Source: Fodinibius saliphilus
Lineage (GTDB): Bacteria > Bacteroidota > Rhodothermia > Balneolales > Balneolaceae
Length of the DNA: 64,000 nucleotides
Reading direction: 5' to 3'
Assembly (NCBI RefSeq): GCF_005869845.1
Contig: NZ_VAWF01000001.1
Span: forward strand, 1,736,001-1,800,000
Position 1 is the stretch's first letter. Each line of letters starts with the position of its first letter. Of the stretch, positions 48,847-57,837 are shown piece by piece. A program made the position numbers and the translations under genes. The notes beneath the pieces are model-generated. The model saw only the letters and a program-made list of their open reading frames with translations. It was not told where the DNA came from and made no database searches.

Positions 48847-49344
48847 TTACATATACAGATAAGGTTTCCAATCATCGGCCACCGTACCCAGAACTGATTG
48901 CAAAAACGTAATGTGAATAGGTCGAAAAGGTTTTCTGTTCAGCGGCATCCCCGCTTCGTCAGGTGTTCGGTCCCCCTTTTCTACATTACATCTGTCACAG
49001 GCCGTAACTAAGTTCTCCCAAGTATCCTTCCCTCCCCTGCTTTTTGGGAATACATGGTCAATAGTAAGGTTATGGGATGAACCACAATATTGGCATGTTT
49101 TAGCATCGCGCTTCATGATGTTATGCCGCGATAATACAATCTTATTGTATGGGATATTGATATACCGACGCAGCCGAATTACAGAAGGATAATCAAAATC
49201 CTTTGATACCGTTCTAAGTTTACGCTCTGGGTAATCATGCAGCATTTCTGCTTTATCCAGAAACAGCAACTTGATGGAGCGATGAACCGAACATACACTC
49301 AACGGTTGATAATCTTTATTTAAGACCAGCACACGTGCATCCAT
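48847..49344 (-). CDS. HNH endonuclease
   Basis: A 165-residue protein of the widely distributed HNH family 5 type. It has an N-terminal region (ARVLVLNKDYQPLSVCSVHR), then zinc cysteines in CQYC, the HNH motif TIDHVFPKSRGG with WENLVTACDRCN, and the second cysteine pair CDRC. These proteins are chromosomal housekeeping nucleases of unclear role; similar ones are found near DNA-repair genes. The only member here stands alone, with two inverted repeats in its 389-base upstream gap. The function is predicted as DNA nicking or cleavage. Confidence 0.88.
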   Translation of the reverse strand: MDARVLVLNKDYQPLSVCSVHRSIKLLFLDKAEMLHDYPERKLRTVSKDFDYPSVIRLRRYINIPYNKIVLSRHNIMKRDAKTCQYCGSSHNLTIDHVFPKSRGGKDTWENLVTACDRCNVEKGDRTPDEAGMPLNRKPFRPIHITFLQSVLGTVADDWKPYLYM

Positions 49345-49401
49345 TGTAAATGCATTTTTAAATAATGGTCAAAGCGCTATAGAACAAAAAAAATACTTTA
49401 G

Positions 49402-49418
49402 AATGTTGAATCAACATT
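49402..49418. promoter_or_regulatory. 17-base inverted repeat upstream of the HNH nuclease gene
   Basis: AATGTTGA and TCAACATT form perfect 8-base arms around one A. It is 58 bases upstream of the nuclease ATG and six bases from the related repeat at 49425-49439. This is a probable binding site for a dimeric regulator. Confidence 0.4.
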
Positions 49419-49424
49419 AAATTT

Positions 49425-49439
49425 TGTTGAAATGCAACA
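49425..49439. promoter_or_regulatory. Second inverted repeat upstream of the HNH nuclease gene
   Basis: TGTTG and CAACA flank AAATG. The arms repeat those of the adjacent site at 49402-49418 (TGTTGA...TCAACA), which suggests two copies of one operator. Confidence 0.35.
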
Positions 49440-49733
49440 CTTTAACTTAAGTATCGAAGGATACAAACACTTTCTTAACAATTCTTGCCCTAATTCTGGA
49501 AATAACAATCTCAGCCTTAAATTTTCACCCTCATAAGCTTCAAAGGCCATTTTTTCAAATTTCCCATTTTTCCCACAAATCTGTGCAAAATTTAGCTTAT
49601 ATCATCTCTTAATTTTTCATAACTTTCGGTTTCTTACTGATGGGATTGTTCCAGAATTATTGTAATATCAGTCCTTCATAAGTCATGCTGAAAAAGAACA
49701 GATTTTTTAACCCTAAGGCCCTACAACAAGAAT

Positions 49734-51023
49734 ATGTACACAACTGGCTACTATAAAGAGCCCGGTCCGAAGCTCGATGAAGAATCCCCCTTTGAATCAA
49801 TGATGGAACGATTTCGGTTTGCAGCTGAAGTCCTCGAACTAAACGAAGGAATGTTTCAATATCTGGCCAGTCCTGTGAAACAGGTTACAGTGTCTGTCCC
49901 AATTATGATGGACTCCGGAGAAATCAGAGTGTTTGAAGGGTATCGTGTCATTCACAATAACCTACTAGGACCATCCAAGGGGGGAATTCGCTATGCACCG
50001 GATGTTACCCTGGAAGAAGTTAATGCTCTGGCAGCTTGGATGACCTGGAAATGTGCTATTGTTGATGTGCCTTTTGGTGGTGCAAAAGGTGGTGTTCGAT
50101 GTGACCCGAATGAACTTTCAAAAGGAGAGCTTGAACGGTTAACACGCCGGTATACAGCCAACATGCTTGAGGTATTTGGTCCGGATCGCGACATCCCTGC
50201 CCCTGACATGAATACCGATGAGCAAGTTATGGCTTGGATCATGGATACCTACAGCATGAATGCTCACAAAACGGAAACTGCTGTGGTTACCGGTAAGCCA
50301 ATCCTTTTAGGAGGATCATATGGACGCAAAGAAGCTACCGGCCGTGGCGTTGTAACGGTAACACTAGCTGCTTTAAATAAAGTTGGACTATTGCCCAATA
50401 AATGCTCTGTTGCTGTTCAAGGATTTGGTAACGTAGGTTCTGTAAGTGCAAAGCTGATGTATGAGCAAGGAGCCAAAATTATTGCTATAAGTGATATTTC
50501 TGGGGGATACTACAATGAAAATGGTATCAACATTCCCGAAGCCATGGAGTATGCTAAAAATAATGACAACTCACTGGAAGGATATTCGGAAGCAGAAAAA
50601 ATTACTAATGAAGAACTGCTTCAACTTGAATGTGATGTTCTCATCCCTGCGGCCAAAGAAGATCAAATTAATCGCGAGAATGCTGCTGGCATTAATGCAC
50701 GTATTATTGCAGAAGGTGCAAACGGGCCTGTTACAGCGAATGCTGACTCCATTCTTGAAGATAAAGGCATAATGGTAGTTCCCGATATTCTGGCAAATGC
50801 TGGTGGCGTCACCGTTTCTTACTTTGAATGGGTTCAAGATCGCCAAGGCTATTTCTGGACTGAAGAACGAGTGAACCGTCGTCTTAACCGCATGATGCGC
50901 AATGCTTTTGACAACCTGTTCGAGACACGTGAGAAGCATGATATTACGCTACGACAAGCTGCCTATGTATTCGGAATTAACAAGGTGGCTATGACCTTGA
51001 AGATGCGCGGGCTATATGCTTAA
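49734..51023 (+). CDS. gdhA: Glutamate dehydrogenase (Glu/Leu/Phe/Val family)
   Basis: Interconverts glutamate and 2-oxoglutarate plus ammonia. The 429-residue protein has the three lysines of the family with correct spacing: Lys82 (GPSKGGIRY), Lys106 (MTWKCA) and catalytic Lys118 (FGGAKGG). A Rossmann GFGNVG follows near residue 223. The length fits the short hexameric class. The cofactor (NAD or NADP) cannot be fixed from sequence alone. The 389-base leader implies its own promoter, and a strong terminator follows. Confidence 0.93.
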   Translation: MYTTGYYKEPGPKLDEESPFESMMERFRFAAEVLELNEGMFQYLASPVKQVTVSVPIMMDSGEIRVFEGYRVIHNNLLGPSKGGIRYAPDVTLEEVNALAAWMTWKCAIVDVPFGGAKGGVRCDPNELSKGELERLTRRYTANMLEVFGPDRDIPAPDMNTDEQVMAWIMDTYSMNAHKTETAVVTGKPILLGGSYGRKEATGRGVVTVTLAALNKVGLLPNKCSVAVQGFGNVGSVSAKLMYEQGAKIIAISDISGGYYNENGINIPEAMEYAKNNDNSLEGYSEAEKITNEELLQLECDVLIPAAKEDQINRENAAGINARIIAEGANGPVTANADSILEDKGIMVVPDILANAGGVTVSYFEWVQDRQGYFWTEERVNRRLNRMMRNAFDNLFETREKHDITLRQAAYVFGINKVAMTLKMRGLYA

Positions 51024-51031
51024 CTGAATCT

Positions 51032-51062
51032 AAAGCATCTCCAACTCCGGAGATGCTTTTCT
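51032..51062 (+). terminator. Rho-independent terminator of gdhA
   Basis: AAAGCATCTCC pairs with GGAGATGCTTT over a six-base loop and is followed by TTTTCTTATTTT. It lies eight bases after the gdhA stop and before the RsbW-like gene. Confidence 0.88.
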
Positions 51063-51080
51063 TATTTTAGTTCATAATCT

Positions 51081-51494
51081 ATGTCTGGATTCAGCGAAAA
51101 AAATCTTATCCTGAGCTCTACCTTTGATCAGATGGAGCGCATACCCCCTTTTGTCGATGAGTTGAAAACATGGGCCGACCTGGAAGAAGAGGATTTTAAC
51201 AGGATCTTACTCACACTCAGTGAAGCCGTAAACAACGCAATCGTACACGGTAACGAACAAGACCCGGATAAAAACACCTATATTAACGTCAAACTTAACG
51301 ACCGAACCCTTTCAATCTCTATAAGAGATGAAGGAGACGGTTTTGATCCATCCGATACCCCTGACCCTCTTAAAGAAGAAAACTTGCTTAATGAGGGAGG
51401 CCGCGGCATTTACCTTATGGAACAATATGCTGATGAAATTCAGTTTAATGATGAAGGACGAGAAGTATCTGTGATCTTCTACCTTGACGATTAG
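51081..51494 (+). CDS. RsbW/SpoIIAB-like anti-sigma regulatory kinase
   Basis: A 137-residue GHKL-fold ATPase of the HATPase_c_2 class. The N-box is LSEAVNNAIVHGNE (about 45-58), the G1 box RDEGDGFDP (about 79-87) and the G2 box GGRGIYLM (about 106-113). Members bind and phosphorylate an anti-sigma antagonist in partner-switching modules, usually acting on stress sigma factors. No antagonist or sigma gene is adjacent, so the partner is elsewhere. It starts at ATG 51081, 18 bases after the gdhA terminator. Confidence 0.85.
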   Translation: MSGFSEKNLILSSTFDQMERIPPFVDELKTWADLEEEDFNRILLTLSEAVNNAIVHGNEQDPDKNTYINVKLNDRTLSISIRDEGDGFDPSDTPDPLKEENLLNEGGRGIYLMEQYADEIQFNDEGREVSVIFYLDD

Positions 51495-51541
51495 AATTTT
51501 GCCCTTCTGTTCTCCTATCTTCTTAAAAGACGACAATAAAA

Positions 51542-51569
51542 AAAGGCGGTGAATACATTCACCGCCTTT
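51542..51569. terminator. Bidirectional terminator between RsbW-like gene and trxA
   Basis: AAAGGCGGTGAA pairs with TTCACCGCCTTT, a perfect 12-base stem with a TACA loop, between two convergent genes. Both sides carry A/T-rich tails. Confidence 0.9.
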
Positions 51570-51601
51570 ACTTTAGACTCAAAAAAACAGGCTTACTATA
51601 C

Positions 51602-51931
51602 TTACACCTGTGCTTCTAACTGTTTTTTAAGCTGAGCTTTTGGTACAGCTCCAACAATTTGATCTACAACTTCACCGTCTTTGAAAATAAGCAACGATGG
51701 GATACTGCGAATACCATATTTCGTAGATGTTTCCGGATTAGAATCTACATCAACTTTACCTACCTTTGCCTGACCTTCAAATTCACCGGCAAGTTCTTCT
51801 ACAACAGGGCCAACCATTTTACATGGACCACACCACTCAGCCCAAAAATCAACAAGAACTGGCTTGCCAGATTCTGCATTTAGCACTTCATCTTCAAAAG
51901 AATCATCTGTTAGTTCTAGAGCTTTACTCAT
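51602..51931 (-). CDS. trxA: Thioredoxin
   Basis: A 109-residue cytosolic disulfide reductant with the active site WCGPC (33-37), buried Asp28 (VDFWA) and the cis-Pro loop RSIPSLLIF. This is the standard Trx1 pattern. It is a single-gene unit with its own upstream promoter candidate and terminator, convergent with the RsbW-like gene. Confidence 0.97.
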   Translation of the reverse strand: MSKALELTDDSFEDEVLNAESGKPVLVDFWAEWCGPCKMVGPVVEELAGEFEGQAKVGKVDVDSNPETSTKYGIRSIPSLLIFKDGEVVDQIVGAVPKAQLKKQLEAQV

Positions 51932-51967
51932 ATCAACACCTTCGTCTACATTAAATTAATAGGTTAT

Positions 51968-51975
51968 CAAAATTA
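51968..51975 (-). promoter_or_regulatory. trxA: Candidate -7 promoter box of trxA
   Basis: The minus strand reads TAATTTTG, an exact TAnnTTTG match, 37 bases before the start codon. About 19 bases upstream is CTTT where a TTTG -33 box is expected. Consensus matching only. Confidence 0.35.
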
Positions 51976-52051
51976 TTCTGCAATAATATCGCATAAAGCG
52001 AATACATTATCACATCGTTTTTTACTATTGAACGCATTACCTTTACTTATC

Positions 52052-55000
52052 TTACCGTCCATTAGCCTTAGAACGATCTAAAGCAACCGCTTCGTCGCCT
52101 AAAATCGATTTCAAGCCACTTAAAAGTTCTTCGTTAGGATCTACAACAAACTTGCGCACGTGCATCTTAAAAGGACGTTTTGCCTCTTTACTCAATACGT
52201 TAAAACTTACATTTGTTTCTCCCTGGTTTTGCTTAAATAGCTCTGCCATAGCTTCCAGATCACTTTCAGCAATATAATTTGTGTCAATATCAATCTTGAG
52301 TTCTATCTGGTCTTGGTATTTTTCTCTCATACTTTCGATCCGTTCAAAACTATTTGCAATTATCTGCAACTTTCCACGGGATGAATCAAAGTTACCATCC
52401 ACGACTACCCGGGTATCTTCTTGAATCATTCCCAGATTACTGTCATATACATCATTGAATACTACTACTTCAACTACACCATTTCGATCTTCCATTTCCA
52501 AAAATGCAAAGGGGCGGCCTTTCTTGTCTGTCACCCTGTTCACTTTGGTTATAATACCGGCTACCCGAACATTGGTGCGATCATTAAGCTGTTCAAGCTC
52601 ATCAGAGTCAAGAGTATGGGAGCAGAAAATGCGCACATCTTCACTAAATTTGTCTAAGGGATGCCCACTCAGATAAAAGCCAATTAATTCGCGCTCTTTA
52701 TTGAGACGTTCAATATTTGACCACTGCTGAATAGGTTCTAACTCTGGTTCATCAATAGCCGAAGCACTATCACCGCCATCGCCAAAAAGGTCTGACTGGT
52801 TCGAATCTTCCAGCTCTTGCACACGTGACCCATAGCTAATAATAATTTCCATGTGCTGTAATAACTGCCGCCTGTTGGGATTCAGTGAATCAAAAGCACC
52901 TGCCTGGAACAGGCTCTCGAGTGTGCGCTTATTACATAATCGGGAATCGATACGGCGGGCAAAGTCAAAAATGGATTCAAACTTACCATTTTCTTTACGC
53001 TCTTTAACGATCTCCTGTACCGCATTTGACCCAACCCCCTTAATGGCCTCCATCCCATACTGAATATGCCCATCTACAGCTACAAACTTACCTGCACCAG
53101 TATTTATATTGGGAGGATCTACGGTAATATTATTTCGACTACACTCCTCTATAAACTTCGAGACTTTATCGATGTCTCCCATATTATGGCTCAACACTGC
53201 TGCCATATATTCTGCAGGATAGTTGGCCTTAAAAAAGGCCGTTTGATAAGCTACTACAGAATAAGCCGCCGAGTGAGACTTATTAAAACCATAGTTGGCA
53301 AACTCGGCCATAATGTCAAAAAGCTCTTCGGCCTTCTCTTCACCAACACCGTTTTCAATAGCACGAGTGGTAAAAATCTCGCGCTGCTTATCCATTACCT
53401 TTTTCTTCTTTTTACCCATCGCACGACGCAGCAAATCCGCTTCTCCAAGCGAATAATTGGCAATCTTCTGAGCAGCTTTCATAATCTGCTCCTGGTAAAT
53501 CATAATACCATAAGTGGGCTTAAGTAGCTCCTCAAGGTCGGGATGTGGATATTCTACCTCACTACGCCCGTGTTTACGATCGATATATTCGGGGATAAAC
53601 TGCATAGGACCCGGCCGGTACAGGGCGTTCATAGCAATAAGGTCATCCAGCTCGGTAGGTTTCAGCTGTTTGAGGTATTTACGCATCCCATCCGACTCAA
53701 ACTGGAAAGTCCCAATAGTATTCCCATTTTGATACAGTTCGAATGTCTCCTCATCATCTTCGGGAATCTCATCCAGCTCGTAATGAACCCCATGGTTCTC
53801 TTCTACATACTGAATAGCAGTCTTCAAGATAGAGAGAGTTTTCAATCCCAGGAAGTCCATCTTCAGCAAACCACATTCCTCGGCATGCGGTCCATCGTAC
53901 TGGGTAATAAGCTCTTTATCCTTAGAAAGGGCTACCGGCACATATTCACTTATTTCGCCCGGAGCGATAATAACACCGGCAGCATGAATCCCCGTCTGTC
54001 GCGCCGACCCCTCCAATGTTCGGGCAAAGCGCATCATTTTCTGCACCTGGGGATCGGGATGATCAAAAAGCTGCTTAATATCTTTGGCCGACTCTGGATT
54101 CTTTGACGGATCCAATACCTTATCAAAAGTATTTACTCCCGGCTGATCGGGAAACATTTTGGTAATACGATCTACCTCCTGCAATGGCACGCCCAACACA
54201 CGACCTACATCCCGTATGGCTGTCTTGGCTTTCATTGTACCATAAGTGACAATCTGGGCTACTTTATCACGCCCATATTTTTCTACTACGTAATCGATCA
54301 CTTCCTGGCGCCCGGTATCATCAAAATCGATATCAATATCGGGTGGACTTACACGCTCGGGATTCAGGAACCGCTCAAAAAGAAGATCGTGCCTCAACGG
54401 ATCAATATTAATAATGCCCAGGCAGTAGGCAATGATAGAACCGGCTGCAGATCCACGACCCGGCCCAACAAATACTCCACGATTACGCGCTTCTGTGGTA
54501 AAATCCTGGGTAATCAAAAAGTAACCAACGAAGTCCATTTCGCTAATGATCTTCAGCTCCTGCTCAATACGCTGGCTAACTTCTTGCGTTATCTCACCAT
54601 ATCGCTCTTTTGCTCCATCGTAGGTAAGTTTCCGCAAATATTCATACATCGAATCATACTCATCCGGAATACTGTAATGCGGTAGCAAAAGCTCAGAACT
54701 AAGATCGATATTATCGACCTTTTCAATAATTTCATTTGTATTGTCAATAGCCGAAGGCAGGTCACTAAAAAGTTCTTCCATCTCCTCCGGAGTCTTCAAA
54801 TAGAAATCGGTGTTTAGATTGTTATTATCATCTGTAAACCGAAACCTGTTGGGATCATTGATATCCGCATTAGTCTGTAAGGCCAATAGGATATCGTGCG
54901 CCTCCGAATCTTCTTCTTCGACATAGTGGCAATCGTTAGTAGCCACCATCTTTACATTATATTCCTTCGACCATTTTACAAGTACTTCATTACAACGGTC

Positions 55001-55534
55001 TTGGTCTGCCAAGCCATGGCGTTGTAGTTCGATATAATAATCATCCCCAAATACATTTAGATACCATTCAAAAAGTGCACGGGCATCTTTTTCTTCGCCA
55101 TTAATAATCGTTTGGTTAATCTCACTGGCAATACAACAAGTAGTAGCAATCAACCCCTCGGCATGTTCTGCAAGTGTTTCTTTATCAATGCGGGGTTTAT
55201 AATACATACCCTCGGTATATCCCAGCGAACACAATTTTGACAGGTTTCGGTATCCCGTCATATTCTTTGCCAAAAGAACTTGGTGGTATCGCGTTCGGTC
55301 TTGCTTGTCTTGCATCCCCGAAGGGGTGATATAAAACTCACAACCGATAATCGGTTTTACATCATGCTTATGCGCCTCATTAACAAATTCCGGTACCCCA
55401 AACATATTCCCGTGATCGGTAATAGCAATCCCGGGCATCCCATGCTTCTTAGATTTTTTTATGAGCTGACTGATGCTGGCGGCACCATCCAGCATACTAA
55501 ATTGTGTGTGATTGTGGAGGTGTGAAAAGTTCAT
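52052..55534 (-). CDS. dnaE: DNA polymerase III alpha subunit
   Basis: The replicative DNA polymerase. It is 1160 residues: an N-terminal PHP domain (HLHNHTQFSM, residue 4 onward, with TTCCIASEI), the palm with catalytic aspartates in PDIDIDFDD near residue 400, a thumb/finger region with IYQEQIMKAAQ and GFNKSHSAAYS, and a helix-hairpin-helix plus OB-fold region (VRVAGIITKVNRV) near residue 980. It is a DnaE1-type subunit. No intein or frameshift is present. It starts at ATG 55534, 190 bases after yjbQ. Confidence 0.98.
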   Translation of the reverse strand: MNFSHLHNHTQFSMLDGAASISQLIKKSKKHGMPGIAITDHGNMFGVPEFVNEAHKHDVKPIIGCEFYITPSGMQDKQDRTRYHQVLLAKNMTGYRNLSKLCSLGYTEGMYYKPRIDKETLAEHAEGLIATTCCIASEINQTIINGEEKDARALFEWYLNVFGDDYYIELQRHGLADQDRCNEVLVKWSKEYNVKMVATNDCHYVEEEDSEAHDILLALQTNADINDPNRFRFTDDNNNLNTDFYLKTPEEMEELFSDLPSAIDNTNEIIEKVDNIDLSSELLLPHYSIPDEYDSMYEYLRKLTYDGAKERYGEITQEVSQRIEQELKIISEMDFVGYFLITQDFTTEARNRGVFVGPGRGSAAGSIIAYCLGIINIDPLRHDLLFERFLNPERVSPPDIDIDFDDTGRQEVIDYVVEKYGRDKVAQIVTYGTMKAKTAIRDVGRVLGVPLQEVDRITKMFPDQPGVNTFDKVLDPSKNPESAKDIKQLFDHPDPQVQKMMRFARTLEGSARQTGIHAAGVIIAPGEISEYVPVALSKDKELITQYDGPHAEECGLLKMDFLGLKTLSILKTAIQYVEENHGVHYELDEIPEDDEETFELYQNGNTIGTFQFESDGMRKYLKQLKPTELDDLIAMNALYRPGPMQFIPEYIDRKHGRSEVEYPHPDLEELLKPTYGIMIYQEQIMKAAQKIANYSLGEADLLRRAMGKKKKKVMDKQREIFTTRAIENGVGEEKAEELFDIMAEFANYGFNKSHSAAYSVVAYQTAFFKANYPAEYMAAVLSHNMGDIDKVSKFIEECSRNNITVDPPNINTGAGKFVAVDGHIQYGMEAIKGVGSNAVQEIVKERKENGKFESIFDFARRIDSRLCNKRTLESLFQAGAFDSLNPNRRQLLQHMEIIISYGSRVQELEDSNQSDLFGDGGDSASAIDEPELEPIQQWSNIERLNKERELIGFYLSGHPLDKFSEDVRIFCSHTLDSDELEQLNDRTNVRVAGIITKVNRVTDKKGRPFAFLEMEDRNGVVEVVVFNDVYDSNLGMIQEDTRVVVDGNFDSSRGKLQIIANSFERIESMREKYQDQIELKIDIDTNYIAESDLEAMAELFKQNQGETNVSFNVLSKEAKRPFKMHVRKFVVDPNEELLSGLKSILGDEAVALDRSKANGR

Positions 55535-55637
55535 TCAGGCGATTTAATTTAGATCTGATCTTGTGACAATAATACGATTCCTGAGCCACAATATTAAGGG
55601 CATAATCCAGAATATTGTATTGTGAAATTGTAGTCAT
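55497..55637 (-). other. Possible 46-codon small ORF overlapping the dnaE start
   Basis: ATG 55637 opens a frame reading MTTISQYNILDYALNIVAQE... with a helical, amphipathic composition, ending at TAG 55497, 38 bases inside dnaE in another frame. No ribosome site is evident and no homologue comes to mind. It could be a regulatory leader or pure chance. Confidence 0.2.
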
Positions 55638-55724
55638 TCCAGGCTTCAAAAATGGCGGTTAGTGAAGCATTCTCAGTCTTAAACCGTTATCTCGATGCAA
55701 CAGATTTGGTTATAATTTCCACCC

Positions 55725-56144
55725 CTAATCACCTATTAACTGCAAGAAAATAGAGCGTTCACGAGCCCTGTTATCATGATTAATGATAACTATTTGCTGC
55801 CAAGTGCCCAGTACCGGTTCCCCATTATGAAGCGGCACCGTAATACCGGGTCCCATCATAGTAGCTCGCATATGGGAAAACCCATTATCATCTCCCCATG
55901 TTTCCCCATGTCGAGTTTTCTGATCGTGAGGCGCAAACTCTTCAAGTTTATCCTGCATATCCTGCACCAACGCAGCTTCAAACTCAATAGTCGAAATTGA
56001 TGCGGTTGAACCGATTGGAAAAATGTGTATCAATCCTTCTGAAAAATCACTTTCGGCAACAAACCGCTCAACCTCTCTGGTAATATTTTTAATATCTGAA
56101 AACCCTTCTGCATCAATGACTAGCTGTTTGCTAATGATCTCCAT
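55725..56144 (-). CDS. yjbQ: YjbQ/UPF0047 family protein
   Basis: A 139-residue single-domain protein of the YjbQ family (secondary thiamine-phosphate synthase enzyme family). It has IHIFPIGSTASISTIEFEAAL near 40-60, HNGEPVLGTWQQIVIINHD near 105-123 and the terminal RARERSIFLQLIGD. A weak thiamine-phosphate synthase activity has been reported for family members; the real role is unclear. It begins one base after the stop of the hydrolase gene and is part of the acyP-thpR-hydrolase-yjbQ run. Confidence 0.85.
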   Translation of the reverse strand: MEIISKQLVIDAEGFSDIKNITREVERFVAESDFSEGLIHIFPIGSTASISTIEFEAALVQDMQDKLEEFAPHDQKTRHGETWGDDNGFSHMRATMMGPGITVPLHNGEPVLGTWQQIVIINHDNRARERSIFLQLIGD

Positions 56145-56145
56145 G

Positions 56146-56997
56146 CTATTTTCCCATTTTTGACTTTAATGAGGTATTACGTCCTAAAAAATCCAGCAAT
56201 GCTGTTGAATAAACCTCTCCTGATTCCCAAAATCCTGAACCGTGACTGCCCTTTAGCTCTACAAATGTCTTGGGCTCGTTGGCTACCGCATACAACTCTT
56301 GCCCATGATGGAAAGGCACGACTCGGTCATCTCGGCTGTGGGCCATAAACAAAGGGGCATTAATTTGTTGAACATACTCTTTTGTTTTGTATTCGTATGT
56401 TAGCAACCAACGTACCGGCAACCATGGATAGAGATCTGCTCCCAGATCTGCTGCTGAAGTAAAAGTGGATTCAATAACTGCGGCGGCAGGATCTTTACGA
56501 GCGGCCAGCCAAGCAGCAACTGCTCCCCCCAGTGACCGTCCCATAATTACAATATCATCATTATTCATCTTCTTTTGATTCACCAAATAACTCCAAGCTG
56601 CAGAAATGTCACGATAGGTTCCTTCTTCGCTGGGTTTCCCTTCACTCCTGCCGTATCCACGATAATCGAATATAAATACATTACAGCCCAAACTATTAAG
56701 AAGCTGAATACTCTGAAGACGACCCGAAATATTCCCGGCATTACCGTGTGCATATAGTATGGTAGGGGCTGAAGGGTTTGCAGTCACAAACCATCCATGG
56801 AGCTTGAGGTTATCCTCGGTGTGGAAGTTAGCTTCTTGATAAGAAAGGCCTATACTTTGCGGGGTAGCGATCAACTCTTTTTGAGGATGATAGGTCAACT
56901 TTGATTGCAATAGGTACATTAATAAGAGAATCAGCATATAGCCGATTAGTACGCTGACTCCTATCCACAATATCGTCTGCAGCATACGCATATTCAT
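56146..56997 (-). CDS. Membrane-anchored alpha/beta hydrolase (BEM46/ABHD13-like)
   Basis: 283 residues from ATG 56997. An N-terminal membrane anchor (about 9-30) is followed by an alpha/beta hydrolase domain with AHGNAGN (oxyanion region, 83-89), FDYRGYGRSEG, nucleophile Ser155 in GRSLGG, Asp in HSRDDRVVPF and His in KGSHGSGF. An in-frame TTG two codons upstream and ATGs further in are alternative starts. It probably hydrolyses an ester at the membrane; the substrate is unknown. It ends one base before yjbQ. Confidence 0.85.
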   Translation of the reverse strand: MNMRMLQTILWIGVSVLIGYMLILLLMYLLQSKLTYHPQKELIATPQSIGLSYQEANFHTEDNLKLHGWFVTANPSAPTILYAHGNAGNISGRLQSIQLLNSLGCNVFIFDYRGYGRSEGKPSEEGTYRDISAAWSYLVNQKKMNNDDIVIMGRSLGGAVAAWLAARKDPAAAVIESTFTSAADLGADLYPWLPVRWLLTYEYKTKEYVQQINAPLFMAHSRDDRVVPFHHGQELYAVANEPKTFVELKGSHGSGFWESGEVYSTALLDFLGRNTSLKSKMGK

Positions 56998-57022
56998 ATT
57001 CAATTTACTATTGACTCCAGAT

Positions 57023-57562
57023 CTACTGACTCTGCAAGTTTATGGTTTTTAATCGGTGATGTGTCGCTCCCTCCGAACTCAGTTTGCTTTCATATAGCAC
57101 AAATTCAGAAACACGGACCCTGGGCAACTGAAACTGTTTATACTCATTAATAAAAGAAGTTACCTTTTGTTTAGAGCACCCTTTTAGCCGGGCCATAGTA
57201 ATATGAGGTTTAAAGGGGCGAACCTCTGTTTTAAACCCCATAGCGGCACATAGTTGTTCTATTTTATTATGTAACTCTGCCAAACGTTTATTTTTGACAA
57301 TTCCCGCCCATAATACCCGTGGCTTTCTACCCTGCGAAAAAAATCCCATCCCCTTTATAACTAACGAAAAAACCGGATGCTGAATTTTTGATAATCGCTT
57401 TTGTAATTTTTCAGCTTTTTCAACTTCGGTCTCTCCTAAAAACTTGAGCGTCAAATGAAGCTGGTTTTGTGATTGCCAACGCACCCCCTCCATAGCATTC
57501 TGTAATTCAGCAAGCTTTTTCTTTGCTGAATTCGGTATAGGAATGGCAATAAAAAGTCGCAT
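57023..57562 (-). CDS. thpR: RNA 2',3'-cyclic phosphodiesterase (2H family)
   Basis: A 179-residue 2H phosphoesterase with both catalytic HxTx motifs: His36 (HLTLKFLGE) and His120 (HITMARLKG). Family members hydrolyse the 2',3'-cyclic phosphate ends of RNA, and E. coli ThpR can also ligate tRNA halves in vitro. Its start codon shares one base with the acyP stop (TAATG). Confidence 0.93.
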   Translation of the reverse strand: MRLFIAIPIPNSAKKKLAELQNAMEGVRWQSQNQLHLTLKFLGETEVEKAEKLQKRLSKIQHPVFSLVIKGMGFFSQGRKPRVLWAGIVKNKRLAELHNKIEQLCAAMGFKTEVRPFKPHITMARLKGCSKQKVTSFINEYKQFQLPRVRVSEFVLYESKLSSEGATHHRLKTINLQSQ

Positions 57563-57837
57563 TAGTGATAACGTACCTCGAAACCTTCATATTCGTCCGT
57601 TGCCTCTTCTAGGCTAACATCAATATTGTCTACCCTGCTGGCACCGGGCCCCTGTTCACATCGGTTAAGCATCTCCCGGATATGATCAATGGGGCCTGCG
57701 AATACAGCTTCGACACGTCCGTCAGGTAAATTCTTTACCCATCCGAATACGCCAACTTCTTCAGCATTAACTTGTGCAAAATGGCGAAAACCAACGCCTT
57801 GTACCCTTCCTTCGATAAATACATGAGCTTGTTGCAT
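57562..57837 (-). CDS. acyP: Acylphosphatase
   Basis: A 91-residue enzyme hydrolysing acyl phosphates. The anion-binding loop GRVQGVGFRHF holds catalytic Arg18, and Asn36 lies in GWVKNLPDG. The length and motif order are standard. It heads the run acyP-thpR-hydrolase-yjbQ and is divergent from oxyR across 182 bases. Confidence 0.96.
   Translation of the reverse strand: MQQAHVFIEGRVQGVGFRHFAQVNAEEVGVFGWVKNLPDGRVEAVFAGPIDHIREMLNRCEQGPGASRVDNIDVSLEEATDEYEGFEVRYH

Larger units (their letters stand above)
49345..49733. other. 389-base divergent intergenic region (HNH nuclease / glutamate dehydrogenase)
   Basis: This AT-rich region between two divergent genes holds no convincing gene. Short open frames of 50 codons on the minus strand (49398-49550) and 34 on the plus strand (from 49432) overlap and are likely chance. 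The notable content is two tandem inverted repeats at 49402-49439, close to the nuclease start. Confidence 0.6.

Noticed and set aside
49398-49550. 50-codon frame upstream of the HNH nuclease gene, minus strand
   Set aside because: A plus-strand frame of similar quality covers the same DNA, no ribosome site is seen, and the inverted repeats overlap its end; chance is likely.
53066-54106. Long open frames of 153 and 187 codons on the plus strand inside dnaE
   Set aside because: They are antisense to a clearly conserved dnaE frame and have no recognisable motifs; composition shadows of the real gene.
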